NCBI GenBank assembly: GCA_945890485.1
Contig: CAMDCN010000007.1
Coordinates: forward strand, 186,001-250,000
DNA from: Candidatus Sulfopaludibacter sp. SbA3
GTDB lineage: Bacteria > Acidobacteriota > Terriglobia > Bryobacterales > Bryobacteraceae
Length of the DNA stretch: 64,000 nucleotides
Direction: 5' to 3'
Position 1 is the first letter of the stretch, and every line of letters starts with the position of its first letter. The notes under the pieces are model-generated. The model was not told where the DNA came from, searched no databases, and was given only the letters and a program-made list of their open reading frames with translations. Made by a program: the position numbers and the translations under genes. Shown here piece after piece: positions 52,264-61,638 of this stretch.

Positions 52264-54078
52264 TCAAGGCCTCCGGCTGCCCAAATTCTCCCGCGCTAAC
52301 CGAGCCTCCTGGCTTTGGGGGCCGTAATGCTGCTCCGCGATCGCCAAAGCCTGTCGCAATACCGTCTGCGCCTCGCCGGCCGTTCCCGACTCTTTCAGGA
52401 GCAGCCCAAGGTTCATCAGATCGATGAACAATTCAGGATGGTTTGGCCCATAAACAGACTGATCTACAGCCAGAGCGCGGCGGAAATGCGTGAGCGCCTC
52501 AACTCTCTGGCCCCGGCTCCACAGCAGATCGCCTAGGTTCGTCGATACCGTAGCAAGCTCGGCCGTGCGCGGCCCACTTCGTTTCAGCAGCACCGCCAGC
52601 GCCTGACGCTCCAGGCGCTCCGCTTCGGCGATCCGGCCCGAGCTGTGTAGAAGACTGCCGAAATTGCTCAAAACGCCGACATTGTCTGGATCGAGGGCGA
52701 GAGCCTGTCGAAAGAAGCTTTCCGCCGAACGGTCGTCTTTGTTCTCCCGGTGGCTGAGCGCCAGATTGTTCATCACCGTTACCCTAAAGTCCTTCAACTT
52801 GCTGGAGGCCAGGGCCCTGCCGTAATACTCGCGAGCGCGGGCGGGCTCCATGGCGGCCAGCACAGACCAACTCCGGGCGGCCACCTCCGGGTCCGCGCTT
52901 CTCGCCGCTTGCTGGAACAGCGCCTTCGCTTCGCCGTCCCGGCGCAACTCGCCGAACAGCTTGGCCAGATTCTCCAGATCGGCCGGATCGCGGCGCGTTC
53001 TTGCGGCCTCCGACAAAGCCTCCACCGCTCCCGCGGCATCGCCCAGCGAACGGAGAAACATCCCTCGGTCGCTGGCATGCGCCCGTTGATAAATCGTACG
53101 CAACCCGTCGGGCGAAGCCGGCGATCGCACACCGGTTCGCGGAACAACTTTTACAGACCGCCCGATCGGTGTCATCGGTCGCGTCTTGTCGTAGACCCCA
53201 ATCCAATGATTCGTGAATCGCAGTGAGGCATTAGTGGGGACGCTTGGCATGTGACAGGAGACGCAAGCCGATGCCGCAGGCACGGGTGTGCGATGTTTCG
53301 GGTTGGCGTGGCAGCCCGAACATTTGGCGTCGTAGTGTTTCTGGCTCGTCTCGACAGACTGGTGAGCGCTATGGCACGTCAAGCAAGACACCGTCGCCTC
53401 CTCAAAACAGCGCGACTGACTCAAGAACGCCGGTTCGTGCCGCGCATTCCAGGAAAGGCCCCAGTCAGTGATGTCGGCGGCGGTGCGATGGCAGTCGCCG
53501 CAGTAGTCGTTCAATTGGGCGGGCGAAAAGCGCCGCGGGTTCACGATGGTGGCGGCGATGGGTTTCCTGGTATGTTCTGCCCCCGGTCCGTGGCAGGATT
53601 CACATTGGACGCCTGCTTCGGTCCAGCGAATAGCGCCATCCGCAGCGAGCGATACCGGGCCGGTGGTGTGGCAGCGAAAACAACGGAGGGCGGTGCCCGA
53701 GGGATCGAGCGTCCGGTACTTCCGGCCGCCCGCGTTCTCATGGCCAGGCGTGATGTCCATCGCCTTGCGCCCCGGATAGTAGCTGAGCCCGTGTTCAATG
53801 TAGTGCTGGGCACCGTCGCGGCTCACATAAGTGATCGCCTTGTTCCCCGCGCCGAAGGCCCACTCCCCGGGGCTTCCCATGGGCGCCTTGTTCAGGGCCC
53901 GCGCGTGCCCGGTTTTCCCATGGCCCGCGGATTGCGCGGGATGACAGGCCGCACAAGATTTCGATCCGGCATAGCCCGCAGGATTGTGGCCGGACTCCTG
54001 AGCGGATGCGGCCACCGCGAGCAGAGCGACGCACCAAAGCGGGTTGACTTTCGGAAGTCTTGAAGATTGTACTCTCAT
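52264..54078 (-). CDS. Seven-heme cytochrome c with TPR domain
   Basis: This 604-residue protein has a signal peptide and seven CxxCH motifs: SCAACHPAQ, RCFRCHTTG, QCESCHGPG, YCGDCHRTA, SCLTCHSAH, KCSGCHANP and ACVSCHMPS (residues about 40-280), resembling cytochrome c554-type proteins. The C-terminal half (330-600) has about six TPR repeats (e.g. FRVTVMNNLALSHRENKDD, DNVGVLSNFGSLLHSSGRI, DLMNLGLLLKESGTAGEAQ). It may carry electrons and dock partners in the periplasm. It converges with the preceding molybdenum enzyme gene. Confidence 0.93.
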   Translation of the reverse strand: MRVQSSRLPKVNPLWCVALLAVAASAQESGHNPAGYAGSKSCAACHPAQSAGHGKTGHARALNKAPMGSPGEWAFGAGNKAITYVSRDGAQHYIEHGLSYYPGRKAMDITPGHENAGGRKYRTLDPSGTALRCFRCHTTGPVSLAADGAIRWTEAGVQCESCHGPGAEHTRKPIAATIVNPRRFSPAQLNDYCGDCHRTAADITDWGLSWNARHEPAFLSQSRCFEEATVSCLTCHSAHQSVETSQKHYDAKCSGCHANPKHRTPVPAASACVSCHMPSVPTNASLRFTNHWIGVYDKTRPMTPIGRSVKVVPRTGVRSPASPDGLRTIYQRAHASDRGMFLRSLGDAAGAVEALSEAARTRRDPADLENLAKLFGELRRDGEAKALFQQAARSADPEVAARSWSVLAAMEPARAREYYGRALASSKLKDFRVTVMNNLALSHRENKDDRSAESFFRQALALDPDNVGVLSNFGSLLHSSGRIAEAERLERQALAVLLKRSGPRTAELATVSTNLGDLLWSRGQRVEALTHFRRALAVDQSVYGPNHPELFIDLMNLGLLLKESGTAGEAQTVLRQALAIAEQHYGPQSQEARLARENLGSRRP

Positions 54079-54140
54079 CTAGCCCTGAAGAGGGCGTCAC
54101 GCGGAGCTTCTACGTTTCCGTTGCCGGCACTATTTCGGAT

Positions 54141-55040
54141 TCAGCTTCGATCCACTGAGAATTCGAACGGCAAAGAGGCCTCAAGATGGACTGGTTCTCC
54201 GGTGATCGGGTGGTGGAGGTTCAGATAGTGGGCGTGCAGAAAATAGCCGCCATCGCCGGGCAGACCGGGAAGATTCTCAAGAGGCCGGCCGGCTATGCCG
54301 TATAGCGGGTCGCCAACAAGGGGATGGCCGATGGATGCCAGATGGATTCTGATTTGATGAGGGCGGCCCGAATAGAGGCTGACCTCGAATGTCGTCGTGC
54401 TGGGGGTGCGCGAGATCACTTTCGCCAAGGACTTCGACGGTTTACCACCGGGGTGGGCGGCCCAGACGGAACCGATGAGCGGGTGCGGGACCAGGCCGAT
54501 GGGAGCGAGGATTTCATGGGCGTCCTGCTGCGCCACGTTCTGTGCCAGCGCCCGGTAGATCTTTTGGATTCGGGGGGTATTCCAGTCGGCGAATAGGGTA
54601 GCCGCCGCCTGCGGTGTCTTGGCAAACAGGACGATCCCCGTGGTAGCTCGGCCCAACCGGTGGACTGGGTTGGCGTTGGGGGTGCGCTTTTGCACCAGGC
54701 GCAACAGGGTGTTTTCCATGAAGCCGCCGCCGGGAAGGGTAGGCAGCCCACTGGGTTTGTTGACGGCCAACAGATGAAGGTCTTCGAACAGGACCTCGAA
54801 GTGTTGCGGGGCGTCTGGTTCGATCCAGGGTGGCCGGTTCCAGACCAGGGTTTGGCCTACGATGACCGCTTCGCCGCCTGTGGCGGTGACACCGTTGAGC
54901 GTCACTTCGCCGTTGTTCAGCTTGTGTTGCCAGACTTCCGGAGTTGAGTGGGGATAAAGGCTTGCCAAGTGGGCCAGCAGGGTTTGCCCATGGTATTTAC
55001 TGCTGATGATCGTGGTGTAGGCATAGCCCCCGTTGAGCAT
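54141..55040 (-). CDS. RluA-family pseudouridine-synthase-like protein with altered catalytic motif
   Basis: This 299-residue protein has an N-terminal S4-like region (VWQHKLNNGEVTLNG) and an RluA-type domain (VNKPSGLPTLPGGG, KIYRALAQN, RPHQIRIHLASIGHPLVGD). The catalytic motif, normally HRLDxxTSG, reads HRLGRATTG (127-135), with Gly130 at the position of the catalytic Asp. Either the enzyme uses another residue, belongs to a subfamily, or is inactive and binds RNA only. The rest of the core is well conserved, so it is not simply decayed. Confidence 0.9.
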   Translation of the reverse strand: MLNGGYAYTTIISSKYHGQTLLAHLASLYPHSTPEVWQHKLNNGEVTLNGVTATGGEAVIVGQTLVWNRPPWIEPDAPQHFEVLFEDLHLLAVNKPSGLPTLPGGGFMENTLLRLVQKRTPNANPVHRLGRATTGIVLFAKTPQAAATLFADWNTPRIQKIYRALAQNVAQQDAHEILAPIGLVPHPLIGSVWAAHPGGKPSKSLAKVISRTPSTTTFEVSLYSGRPHQIRIHLASIGHPLVGDPLYGIAGRPLENLPGLPGDGGYFLHAHYLNLHHPITGEPVHLEASLPFEFSVDRS

Positions 55041-55102
55041 TTAGTTTGAGTGTAGGCCATCGCCTCCCCGGGGTGGCCAGAGGTTGCGGCGTCAGGCTGC
55101 TA

Positions 55103-55441
55103 TCAATTGAACGGGCGCACCTCGACCGGCGCCCGGCAGGCGACGACAGCCTTCCTGCCCCACTCCAGCGCCTCGTCCAGGTCAGCGGCTTGCAACACCC
55201 AAAAGCCGCCAATGTGCTCCTTGGTCTCCAGGTATGGCCCGTCCGTAATGAGCACCTTGCCGTCAGGCTGCCGCCGCAACGACCTCGCATTGCGGGCGAC
55301 GGAAAGGCCACCCACAAAAATCCTGATACCCGCCGCCACCATCTCGTCGTTGAGCACGTCGATATCGCGGGACATCGCCTCATCCTCAACGGACGGGTCG
55401 TAGTCGTCGTGGTGGTGGATCGCAACCAAATACTGGGGCAT
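55103..55441 (-). CDS. YCII-related domain protein
   Basis: This 112-residue protein begins MPQYLVAIHHHDDYDPSVED and has the YCII pattern: ITDGPYLETKEHIGGFWVLQ then LDEALEWGRKA. This DGPYxExKEHIGGF form is common in proteins paired with ECF sigma factors; none lies next to it here. The start at 55441 has a good distance to GGAGAA. Function unknown. Confidence 0.9.
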   Translation of the reverse strand: MPQYLVAIHHHDDYDPSVEDEAMSRDIDVLNDEMVAAGIRIFVGGLSVARNARSLRRQPDGKVLITDGPYLETKEHIGGFWVLQAADLDEALEWGRKAVVACRAPVEVRPFN

Positions 55442-55622
55442 GGGTTCTCCTTCTGGTCGAAATGGGCCGCTTGCCCGTCCTTCACTAAATAATCGAACGG
55501 CCGCGCCGGAATTCGACAAGTCATACAAGAAAGTTTTGCTTCGCTCTCCACGGCGCCCGCCGGGAGACAACCATAGGCATTCGGAGATACTATGAGCCTA
55601 CTTCCCGCAAGGAGCTGTTCCG

Positions 55623-56582
55623 ATGGAGCGCAACAAACCGTTCGGCATTCCCCCCAAACCGCTGGATCTCTGCAGCGAGTCTCCGCAAGGGCACATCGAC
55701 CGGAGATCGTTCCTCGACGGCGCGAGCCGGTTCTCGGCGGGCGGGCTGACCGCTGGCTCCCTCTTCGAGATGATGCGGCCCGGCCATGCCTGGGCCCAAG
55801 CGGGGAAGGTGAGCCATGCGGCCTCCGCCCGTGTCCTCGAGCAGCTCAGAACCCGCTTCACCTTCCAGATCTCCGTCGACGTCGCCACCCTGCCGCTAGG
55901 CCTGGGGGTCGCCACGGCGGCGCTGAAGGGCGGGGTCCACATTGTCGAAATGGGGACGCCGCTGCTCAAGAACGAAGGGGTCGCAAACGTCGTGCCTGCC
56001 TTCCGCAAGCAGTTTCCCACGGCGCTCCTCCTGGCTGATATGAAGACCATGGACGGCGGCGCCTCCGAGGCGCGCAGCGTCTATGCGGGCGGCGGCAATA
56101 TCATCGACTTCCTCGCCCTCGCGGGTGTGGATACGGCGAAGGCCGTCTGCGCGGTGCGCGACGAGTTCCGGCGAAACGGAGCAGAACTCCCGCGGCTCGC
56201 CTTTGCCGATATCCTGGTGCCGCATCAGGGCCCGGCCGCGAACGCTGGCGAGGTGGCGCTGCGCATGCTTGAGGCCGGGGTGGACGCGGTGGGTGTTCAC
56301 CTGCAGTCCGACGCGCGGCGCGCCGATGCCAAGCTCATCGCAAGCGACTATCTCGGCGACATGGCCCGCGCCATCTTCGAGCGGGTCGGGAAGGCCGCCC
56401 CGGTGCAGGTGGTCGGTGGGCTGAGCGGGGCGCAGACGAAAAGCCTGGCGCGCACGGGGCTGCGTGCGTTCGTCATTAGCGGCAATCTCGGCCAACCGGA
56501 TACCGTCACCCGCTATAACCTCCCACCGTCCGAGATCGAGCGCCTCATCGCTGCCTTCATCGCCGAAGTCTCGGGCGCCTGA
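55623..56582 (+). CDS. Tat-signal hexulose-phosphate-synthase-like TIM-barrel protein
   Basis: This 319-residue protein has an N-terminal Tat-like signal (HIDRRSFLDGASRFSAGGLT, ending near AWAQ at 59). The remaining part is of the orotidine decarboxylase/hexulose-phosphate synthase superfamily: FQISVDVATL (82-91), VEMGTPLLKNEG (108-119), and the DxKxxD motif LADMKTMDGG with D139, K141 and D144. The C-terminal phosphate-binding loop is GLRAFVISGNLG. Members act on sugar phosphates or orotidine in the cytoplasm. A Tat signal on such an enzyme is unusual. The gene stands alone. Confidence 0.86.
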   Translation: MERNKPFGIPPKPLDLCSESPQGHIDRRSFLDGASRFSAGGLTAGSLFEMMRPGHAWAQAGKVSHAASARVLEQLRTRFTFQISVDVATLPLGLGVATAALKGGVHIVEMGTPLLKNEGVANVVPAFRKQFPTALLLADMKTMDGGASEARSVYAGGGNIIDFLALAGVDTAKAVCAVRDEFRRNGAELPRLAFADILVPHQGPAANAGEVALRMLEAGVDAVGVHLQSDARRADAKLIASDYLGDMARAIFERVGKAAPVQVVGGLSGAQTKSLARTGLRAFVISGNLGQPDTVTRYNLPPSEIERLIAAFIAEVSGA

Positions 56583-56630
56583 AGGCCACCCTGCGGGAAC
56601 AATCCGGCGGTTCAAGGTGTCCGGGAAACC

Positions 56631-57632
56631 ATGCGCCGCGCTCGTAGGATCCTGGCAATGATTCCGTTTGTGGCCCTGCTGGGCTGCGGCCCTGTCTTCG
56701 CAAGGAATCAGCCGTCTTCGCGCGAGGAGATGCTGGCGGGCGCGAGCCTCGTCATTGTCGGTGTCATCGAAGAGCACAAACTGGAGTCGTGGCCCTACTT
56801 TCGGGTTCGTGTTCCGAGTGACGCTGACTCGAAGTTCTGGAGAGTGCTGCGGCGTCGCGTCCGAGTAGAAATGGTTCTTGCGGGCTCCGTGAAACCGGGG
56901 CCGATCGATGTGTACGAGGTCTATTGGACCGGAGGAACGTCGGGAGACTGGAATTCTACGCAAGACGGCGAACGGGCCGTGTTTCCTCTCCGAATGGATA
57001 ATGGCTTCTATCGCGTGGCCGGGGACTGGGAGCGTAGTATTTTCCCCGTTACGAGTGGCTCTCATAGTCGCCTGCCACTCGATGACTCCCGGCCCCTGTG
57101 GGAAAGGATCGCCCTGATGAATTGGTGGATTCCGCGGAGCGACGCGAAGATGCAGATCACATTCCCCTCCTTCCACTACAACGATCCAGCCGACACCCTC
57201 AGTCTGTGGCGGACTGTCAAGCTCAAACGGGGTTTAGTACGCCATCCCAGCGCGGGTGTCCGCGTGCCCGCCTGCCGCGAACTGGTTACCCTCGGGTGGG
57301 GGCAAGACGAATGTTGGGAGTTACTCTCCAGCGAGGACAGGGCGCATCTGCGGGATGGCGGATCTCGCTGCTGCACACCGGCGGAGGTTGCCAAATCCCG
57401 GCAGCAGAACCACGAGCGCGGCGCCGCATGGTGGTGGCGGCATCCCGACCGGGAGTCGCGACGCCTGCTCACCGCGATGAATCACCGGCAGATGCGGCGC
57501 GAGTTCTGCCGCCTCTACGCGCTCGAATATCCTGGCGACACGGATACGGGCTGCCCAGCCGACCAGCCACCCCCCGCGACCATCGTCACCGACAACGGAG
57601 ACGTGCCGCTGGTGGGTAGTTGGCCCTGGTAG
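56631..57632 (+). CDS. Lipoprotein of unknown function
   Basis: This 333-residue protein has a signal with lipobox (MIPFVALLGC, Cys19), a beta-strand-rich domain with WSRSIF-like segments and VYEVYWTGG (about 40-135), and a C-terminal helical part with a Cys-containing block (DGGSRCCTPAEVA) and RREFCRLYALEYPG. I do not recognise the family. It starts 48 nt after the HPS-like gene on the same strand. Confidence 0.65.
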   Translation: MRRARRILAMIPFVALLGCGPVFARNQPSSREEMLAGASLVIVGVIEEHKLESWPYFRVRVPSDADSKFWRVLRRRVRVEMVLAGSVKPGPIDVYEVYWTGGTSGDWNSTQDGERAVFPLRMDNGFYRVAGDWERSIFPVTSGSHSRLPLDDSRPLWERIALMNWWIPRSDAKMQITFPSFHYNDPADTLSLWRTVKLKRGLVRHPSAGVRVPACRELVTLGWGQDECWELLSSEDRAHLRDGGSRCCTPAEVAKSRQQNHERGAAWWWRHPDRESRRLLTAMNHRQMRREFCRLYALEYPGDTDTGCPADQPPPATIVTDNGDVPLVGSWPW

Positions 57633-57659
57633 AAATCGAGATCCGGGGCCCTCGGCTGG

Positions 57660-58976
57660 CTAGGGCTTGGGGGCGTCCTCTGCTCCACCCGTAAGCTGCA
57701 TGGGGACGATGCCTGCCTGCTCTTCGCCGCCAAGCTCAAGCACGGTCCGGAAAGACTCCTCAATCGTCCGGACGGCGTTGCTCAACTGATGCAGCCAGGC
57801 GCTCCAGAACTGTGGAATGGTGGGTACCTGCCGGGTTTCCCGGATTTCGCGGAATACGTCCTTCTTATGCGAGGCCATGTCGAAGCCGCGTAACATGGCT
57901 GCGCCAATCTCGGTGAGATTGATGCGGTCGTTGAGATCGAAGCGGGCGATGTCGCGGCGAATGTTGCGTTCGGCCCCGCTCTTGGTCGTCACGGTCATGC
58001 ATTCCTGGATGGTGAGGGCTCCAGTGACGAGCCCGGTGCCGCCGGCCATCTTGAGCAGCGTGGTGGCCATGGCGGGGTTGCGGACGGCGACGGGCGGGGT
58101 GGCTTCGTGCAGGCGGATCCGCACGGGGCCGGAGATGCCGATCCAAACGCCAGTGGCCAACTCGGTCATCGAGAAAAACTTCGAGACGATGGCCTCCATC
58201 TCCCGATCTTCCAGCTTTTCGATCTCGCTCTCTTTGAAGCGCCGGGCTTCTTCCGCGCGCTTGTCGAACTCGTCGCGGAACTGAGTGTTTTCGTAGAGCC
58301 GGTTCAGGATGGCTTCCGTCCAGTTGTGTACCGGGTAGTTCCAGGCGACGGGAACGATCTCCGCGCCGAGCCGGCTGAGGCTGACAATAATGGCCTGAAT
58401 CTGCTTCTTGTTGGTGCTTTCGATATAAATGCGGCCCTGGTGGAAGTCGAGCAGGACGGGTACCTGCGTGCGGCAGACGGCGGTAGAGTCTTGAGTTTTC
58501 TCGTCGACCGTGCGTTTGTCGGTAGGCTGCAGGAACTTGTACGGGCGCTCGAGCAAAACGTACGAGCTCTGCTCCTTGATGGAGGGAAGGTCGCTGGCAT
58601 TTTTCCACTCGTTGGCCACGGCCCAGAGGCCGAACCACGGGAGTTCGGCGTGGAGTTGGAACGCCTCGGCGGAGCGGCCGTAGCCGGTGCCTTCGAGGAT
58701 ATCCGCCGGGAGAGCGTTGGCGGCGTCCACCTGATCCGCCACGGCGTGGCGGGAGAGTTCGGTCTGCTGGTCGGGGGTGAGTTCCTGTTCCTCGTCGAGG
58801 CGGGGAGCGCTGTAGGGATTGATGCCCATGGCGTCGCCGCCATGGAGGCGGGCGACAGCGTCAGCGGCGAGTTGGGAGGCGAGCGCCATGCGGATGGGGT
58901 CGGCCAGGCTGTTCGAGAAGGCCTCGAACGACTCTTTGACGAGACCGACGATCGCCCAATTACCACGTGCAAACAT
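57660..58976 (-). CDS. Unassigned protein with loose RdgC-like block
   Basis: This 438-residue soluble protein has the block VLLDFHQGRIYIESTNKKQI then QAIIVSLSRLGAEIV (about 175-210), which loosely recalls the recombination-associated protein RdgC, and a Glu/Lys-rich helix (RFKESEIEKLEDREMEAIV, 245-265). Otherwise I do not recognise it. It may belong to a phage-derived or DNA-binding protein; confidence in that is low. The frame is long and free of stops, with no overlapping convincing gene. Confidence 0.6.
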   Translation of the reverse strand: MFARGNWAIVGLVKESFEAFSNSLADPIRMALASQLAADAVARLHGGDAMGINPYSAPRLDEEQELTPDQQTELSRHAVADQVDAANALPADILEGTGYGRSAEAFQLHAELPWFGLWAVANEWKNASDLPSIKEQSSYVLLERPYKFLQPTDKRTVDEKTQDSTAVCRTQVPVLLDFHQGRIYIESTNKKQIQAIIVSLSRLGAEIVPVAWNYPVHNWTEAILNRLYENTQFRDEFDKRAEEARRFKESEIEKLEDREMEAIVSKFFSMTELATGVWIGISGPVRIRLHEATPPVAVRNPAMATTLLKMAGGTGLVTGALTIQECMTVTTKSGAERNIRRDIARFDLNDRINLTEIGAAMLRGFDMASHKKDVFREIRETRQVPTIPQFWSAWLHQLSNAVRTIEESFRTVLELGGEEQAGIVPMQLTGGAEDAPKP

Positions 58977-59694
58977 TCTTTATTCCTGCTTTGTGACTGA
59001 GAGTTTTGATCCGGAGCCGGCGCGTGCAACTGGGAGTCCCGGGTTAGGGATCCGTTGCTCATGCGCGGTGGATTCCGCTCGCGGGCGCCTCCTGGTGCCA
59101 GGGAGGCCAACTGCTAGCGCCCGTCCGTCGATTAGCGGCTTACGGAACTGAACCACTATGATACCGTTCCCGCTGATTCGTCGCGCCAGTCGCCATTTCG
59201 CCCTCGGCGCCGGCGGCCACCGCATCCTCAAGCGTCCTCCCTCCCTAGCGCAGCGAGTGGGCGGTGCCGCATCGCCTCAGACCTCAGGAGCTGAGCAGTT
59301 TCGCGCCATGAGGCGATTTCCTTCCAAAGTGCGATCGGCACGATGTCGGCAGTTGCCTCGCTAGCTTCGTTCGACACGATCTGAATATCCATTTCAGGCA
59401 CAACTCCAATTAATCTCGCAGGAAGCGGCGAACGGTTGGGGTCGTTGACTCAGCGATACCGGCCTCTCCCATTACACAAGCGGCTGCCGGGCAACCACTT
59501 GTCTCTGTTCGCGAAGCGCAAACATCCCACGCCGAGCGCCAACTCCCCAGCCCTTCCCTCTAGCGCCACCCCGCCCCGCGATTCTTTCCCATCGCTTGCC
59601 ACCGCATGCCGCCGAGGCCTCCTCAATCAGCGCCAATAACGCCCGCCGCAACCCGCATCGCGTGATAGACTTTGCACGGAGAATCTCTGCAAAC
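58977..59694. other. Intergenic region of 718 bases
   Basis: Between the unassigned gene (minus) and the cytochrome gene (plus). Apart from the possible 54-codon minus-strand frame noted separately, I see no gene, repeat or RNA that I can support. The local base composition is slightly less GC-rich in the middle part (about 59330-59420). Both flanking genes would need promoters here. Confidence 0.4.
59228..59392 (-). other. Possible small gene or C-terminal fragment
   Basis: A minus-strand frame from ATG at 59392 gives 54 residues (MDIQIVSNEASEATADIVPI, then ALWKEIASWRETAQLLRSEA, ending LAALGREDA). The frame is open for about 17 codons further upstream (SPLPARLIGVVPE). It is amphipathic and protein-like, but has no clear ribosome binding site or recognised family. 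It could be the end of a decayed gene. Confidence 0.28.
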
Positions 59695-61638
59695 ATGGCC
59701 GCTGCTTTTGCGACCCGTCCTAAGGCGCTTTCCATATCGATGGGTCTCTGTCTGACCCTGTGCTTGGCGTCGCCTCGCGGCGCGATGGCCGCCGATCACG
59801 ACGAGCGAAAGGCCGAAGCAGACCAGTTCTTTAAAGACCGCGTCACCCCCTTTGTCACCACCTATTGCTTGCCCTGCCACCAGAACAGGCGGCCTACTCG
59901 CGGTGGCGTCAATTTTTCACCCGCACTCAAGACTCCCGGACACGCGGCCTTCACCGAACACTGGAAAAGAGCGGACGCCCGAGTGAAGGCGAATGACATG
60001 CCGCCCAAAAACGCGCCCCAGCCCAGCGAGGCCGACCGGCAAATGTTCGGCGGTTGGCTGGCGAAGCTGAAATACCTCAGCGACAAGGATCCGGGACCAT
60101 TCGTCATCCGGCGCCTGACCAAAACCGAGTACGGCAACACCCTGCGGGATCTATTCGGGGTCGATCCGTCGATTGCCGATGGACTGCCGGATGAGGTCAG
60201 CGGCCAAGGATACCTCAATTCGCTCTCCTCCCTCCAGCTTGAGCAATATCTGACGATCGCGGATAAGGTATTGCGCCAGACTGTGGCGCCGCAGGGTGGT
60301 CGGCGGTCGGAAATCGAGAAACGGCTGTTCGGCAAATCTGTCGCGCCGGGTAAGGATCCCCGGGAAGCGGCGCGGCAAGCCGCCCGGTCCCTTGCCCGGA
60401 AGGCCTACCGCCGGCCACCGACGGAAGCAGAGCTGGATGTCCTGGTGGCAACCTTCGACCTGGGGCGGCGCAACAAATTGGCCTACCCGCAGGCGCTGCA
60501 CTTGATGATCAAGGCCGTCCTCGTGTCCCCCCAGTTCCTTTTCATTACCCCGGCGGCAGAAGCCCAGTCGAGCACCGGGATCGTTCCGCTGGACGACCAC
60601 CAACTTGCCTCGCGTCTGTCCTATCTGCTGTGGGCGACCATGCCCGACGATGAACTGATGGCGCTAGCCGACAGCGGAAAGCTGCATGAGCCGGCGGTGC
60701 TGAAGGCGCAAGCGAAACGCATGCTGGACGATCGTCGTTCGCGGGCGTTATTCGACGGCTTCGGCGCCCAGTGGCTGAGCGTCGGCGGTTTGAAGCGCCA
60801 AGTCTTCGATCCCGTAATCTTCCCGCAAATGACGACGGGGATGCGCCAGGCGATGTATGACGAAGTCCGCCTGTTCTTCGAGAGCATCGTCCGGGACAAC
60901 GAGAACGTCATCCGCTTCGTCGATAGCGACTACACCTACCTGAATGGAACCGTGGCGGCGATCTACGGTCTGGAGAAAACAGTCAAGGGATCCGAGATGC
61001 GGAAGGTCCGGCTTAGTGATGGGAATCGCGGGGGAGTCCTGGGCATGCCAGGTATTCTCGCCGCCACCTCTTTCCCCAATCGCACGAGCCCGGTGAAGCG
61101 TGGCGTGTGGGTGCTGGAACAAGTGCTCGGCGAACAGGTTCCCGCCGCCCCGCCTGACGTCCCGGCCCTGGACAAGCAGGATCAGGCCGCCGTCGCCAAT
61201 CTAACCGTTCGGCAGCGGACCGAACTGCACCGCACGAATCCCGTCTGCGCCAATTGCCATCAGATCCTCGACCCCATCGGATTCGGCTTGGAGAAGTTCG
61301 ATGCCATCGGGCGATGGCGCGACCGGGATAGCAACGGCCAGCCAATCGATGCGGCCGGCGAACTGCCCGGCGCGAAGCGGTTTTCGGGCCCTGCGGATCT
61401 GAAAGCTATCCTCGCCGCGCGAAACGACGACGTGGCCCGCAATCTGGCGGAGAAACTGCTGGCCTACGCTTTGGGCCGCAAATTGGAAGGCTACGACGAA
61501 ATCGTTGTGGATGATTTGATGCGTGAGATCGCCGGCGATGGGTACCGCATGCGGGCGCTCATCAATGGGGTGATCACGAGTTATCCCTTTACGCATCGGC
61601 GAATCGAAGAAGTGAGGAGGCTCAATGAGCAGAATTAA
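59695..61638 (+). CDS. DUF1592-type planctomycete cytochrome protein
   Basis: This 647-residue protein has a signal peptide (about 12-33), a cytochrome-like motif TYCLPCHQN (C58, C61, H62), then DUF1587/1595/1592/1588/1585-type blocks: [95 protein letters not shown] (second heme motif) and [19 protein letters not shown]. It pairs with the DUF1552 gene, which overlaps its end by 14 nt. Such pairs are common in Planctomycetes and Acidobacteria; the reaction is unknown. Confidence 0.92.
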   Translation: MAAAFATRPKALSISMGLCLTLCLASPRGAMAADHDERKAEADQFFKDRVTPFVTTYCLPCHQNRRPTRGGVNFSPALKTPGHAAFTEHWKRADARVKANDMPPKNAPQPSEADRQMFGGWLAKLKYLSDKDPGPFVIRRLTKTEYGNTLRDLFGVDPSIADGLPDEVSGQGYLNSLSSLQLEQYLTIADKVLRQTVAPQGGRRSEIEKRLFGKSVAPGKDPREAARQAARSLARKAYRRPPTEAELDVLVATFDLGRRNKLAYPQALHLMIKAVLVSPQFLFITPAAEAQSSTGIVPLDDHQLASRLSYLLWATMPDDELMALADSGKLHEPAVLKAQAKRMLDDRRSRALFDGFGAQWLSVGGLKRQVFDPVIFPQMTTGMRQAMYDEVRLFFESIVRDNENVIRFVDSDYTYLNGTVAAIYGLEKTVKGSEMRKVRLSDGNRGGVLGMPGILAATSFPNRTSPVKRGVWVLEQVLGEQVPAAPPDVPALDKQDQAAVANLTVRQRTELHRTNPVCANCHQILDPIGFGLEKFDAIGRWRDRDSNGQPIDAAGELPGAKRFSGPADLKAILAARNDDVARNLAEKLLAYALGRKLEGYDEIVVDDLMREIAGDGYRMRALINGVITSYPFTHRRIEEVRRLNEQN

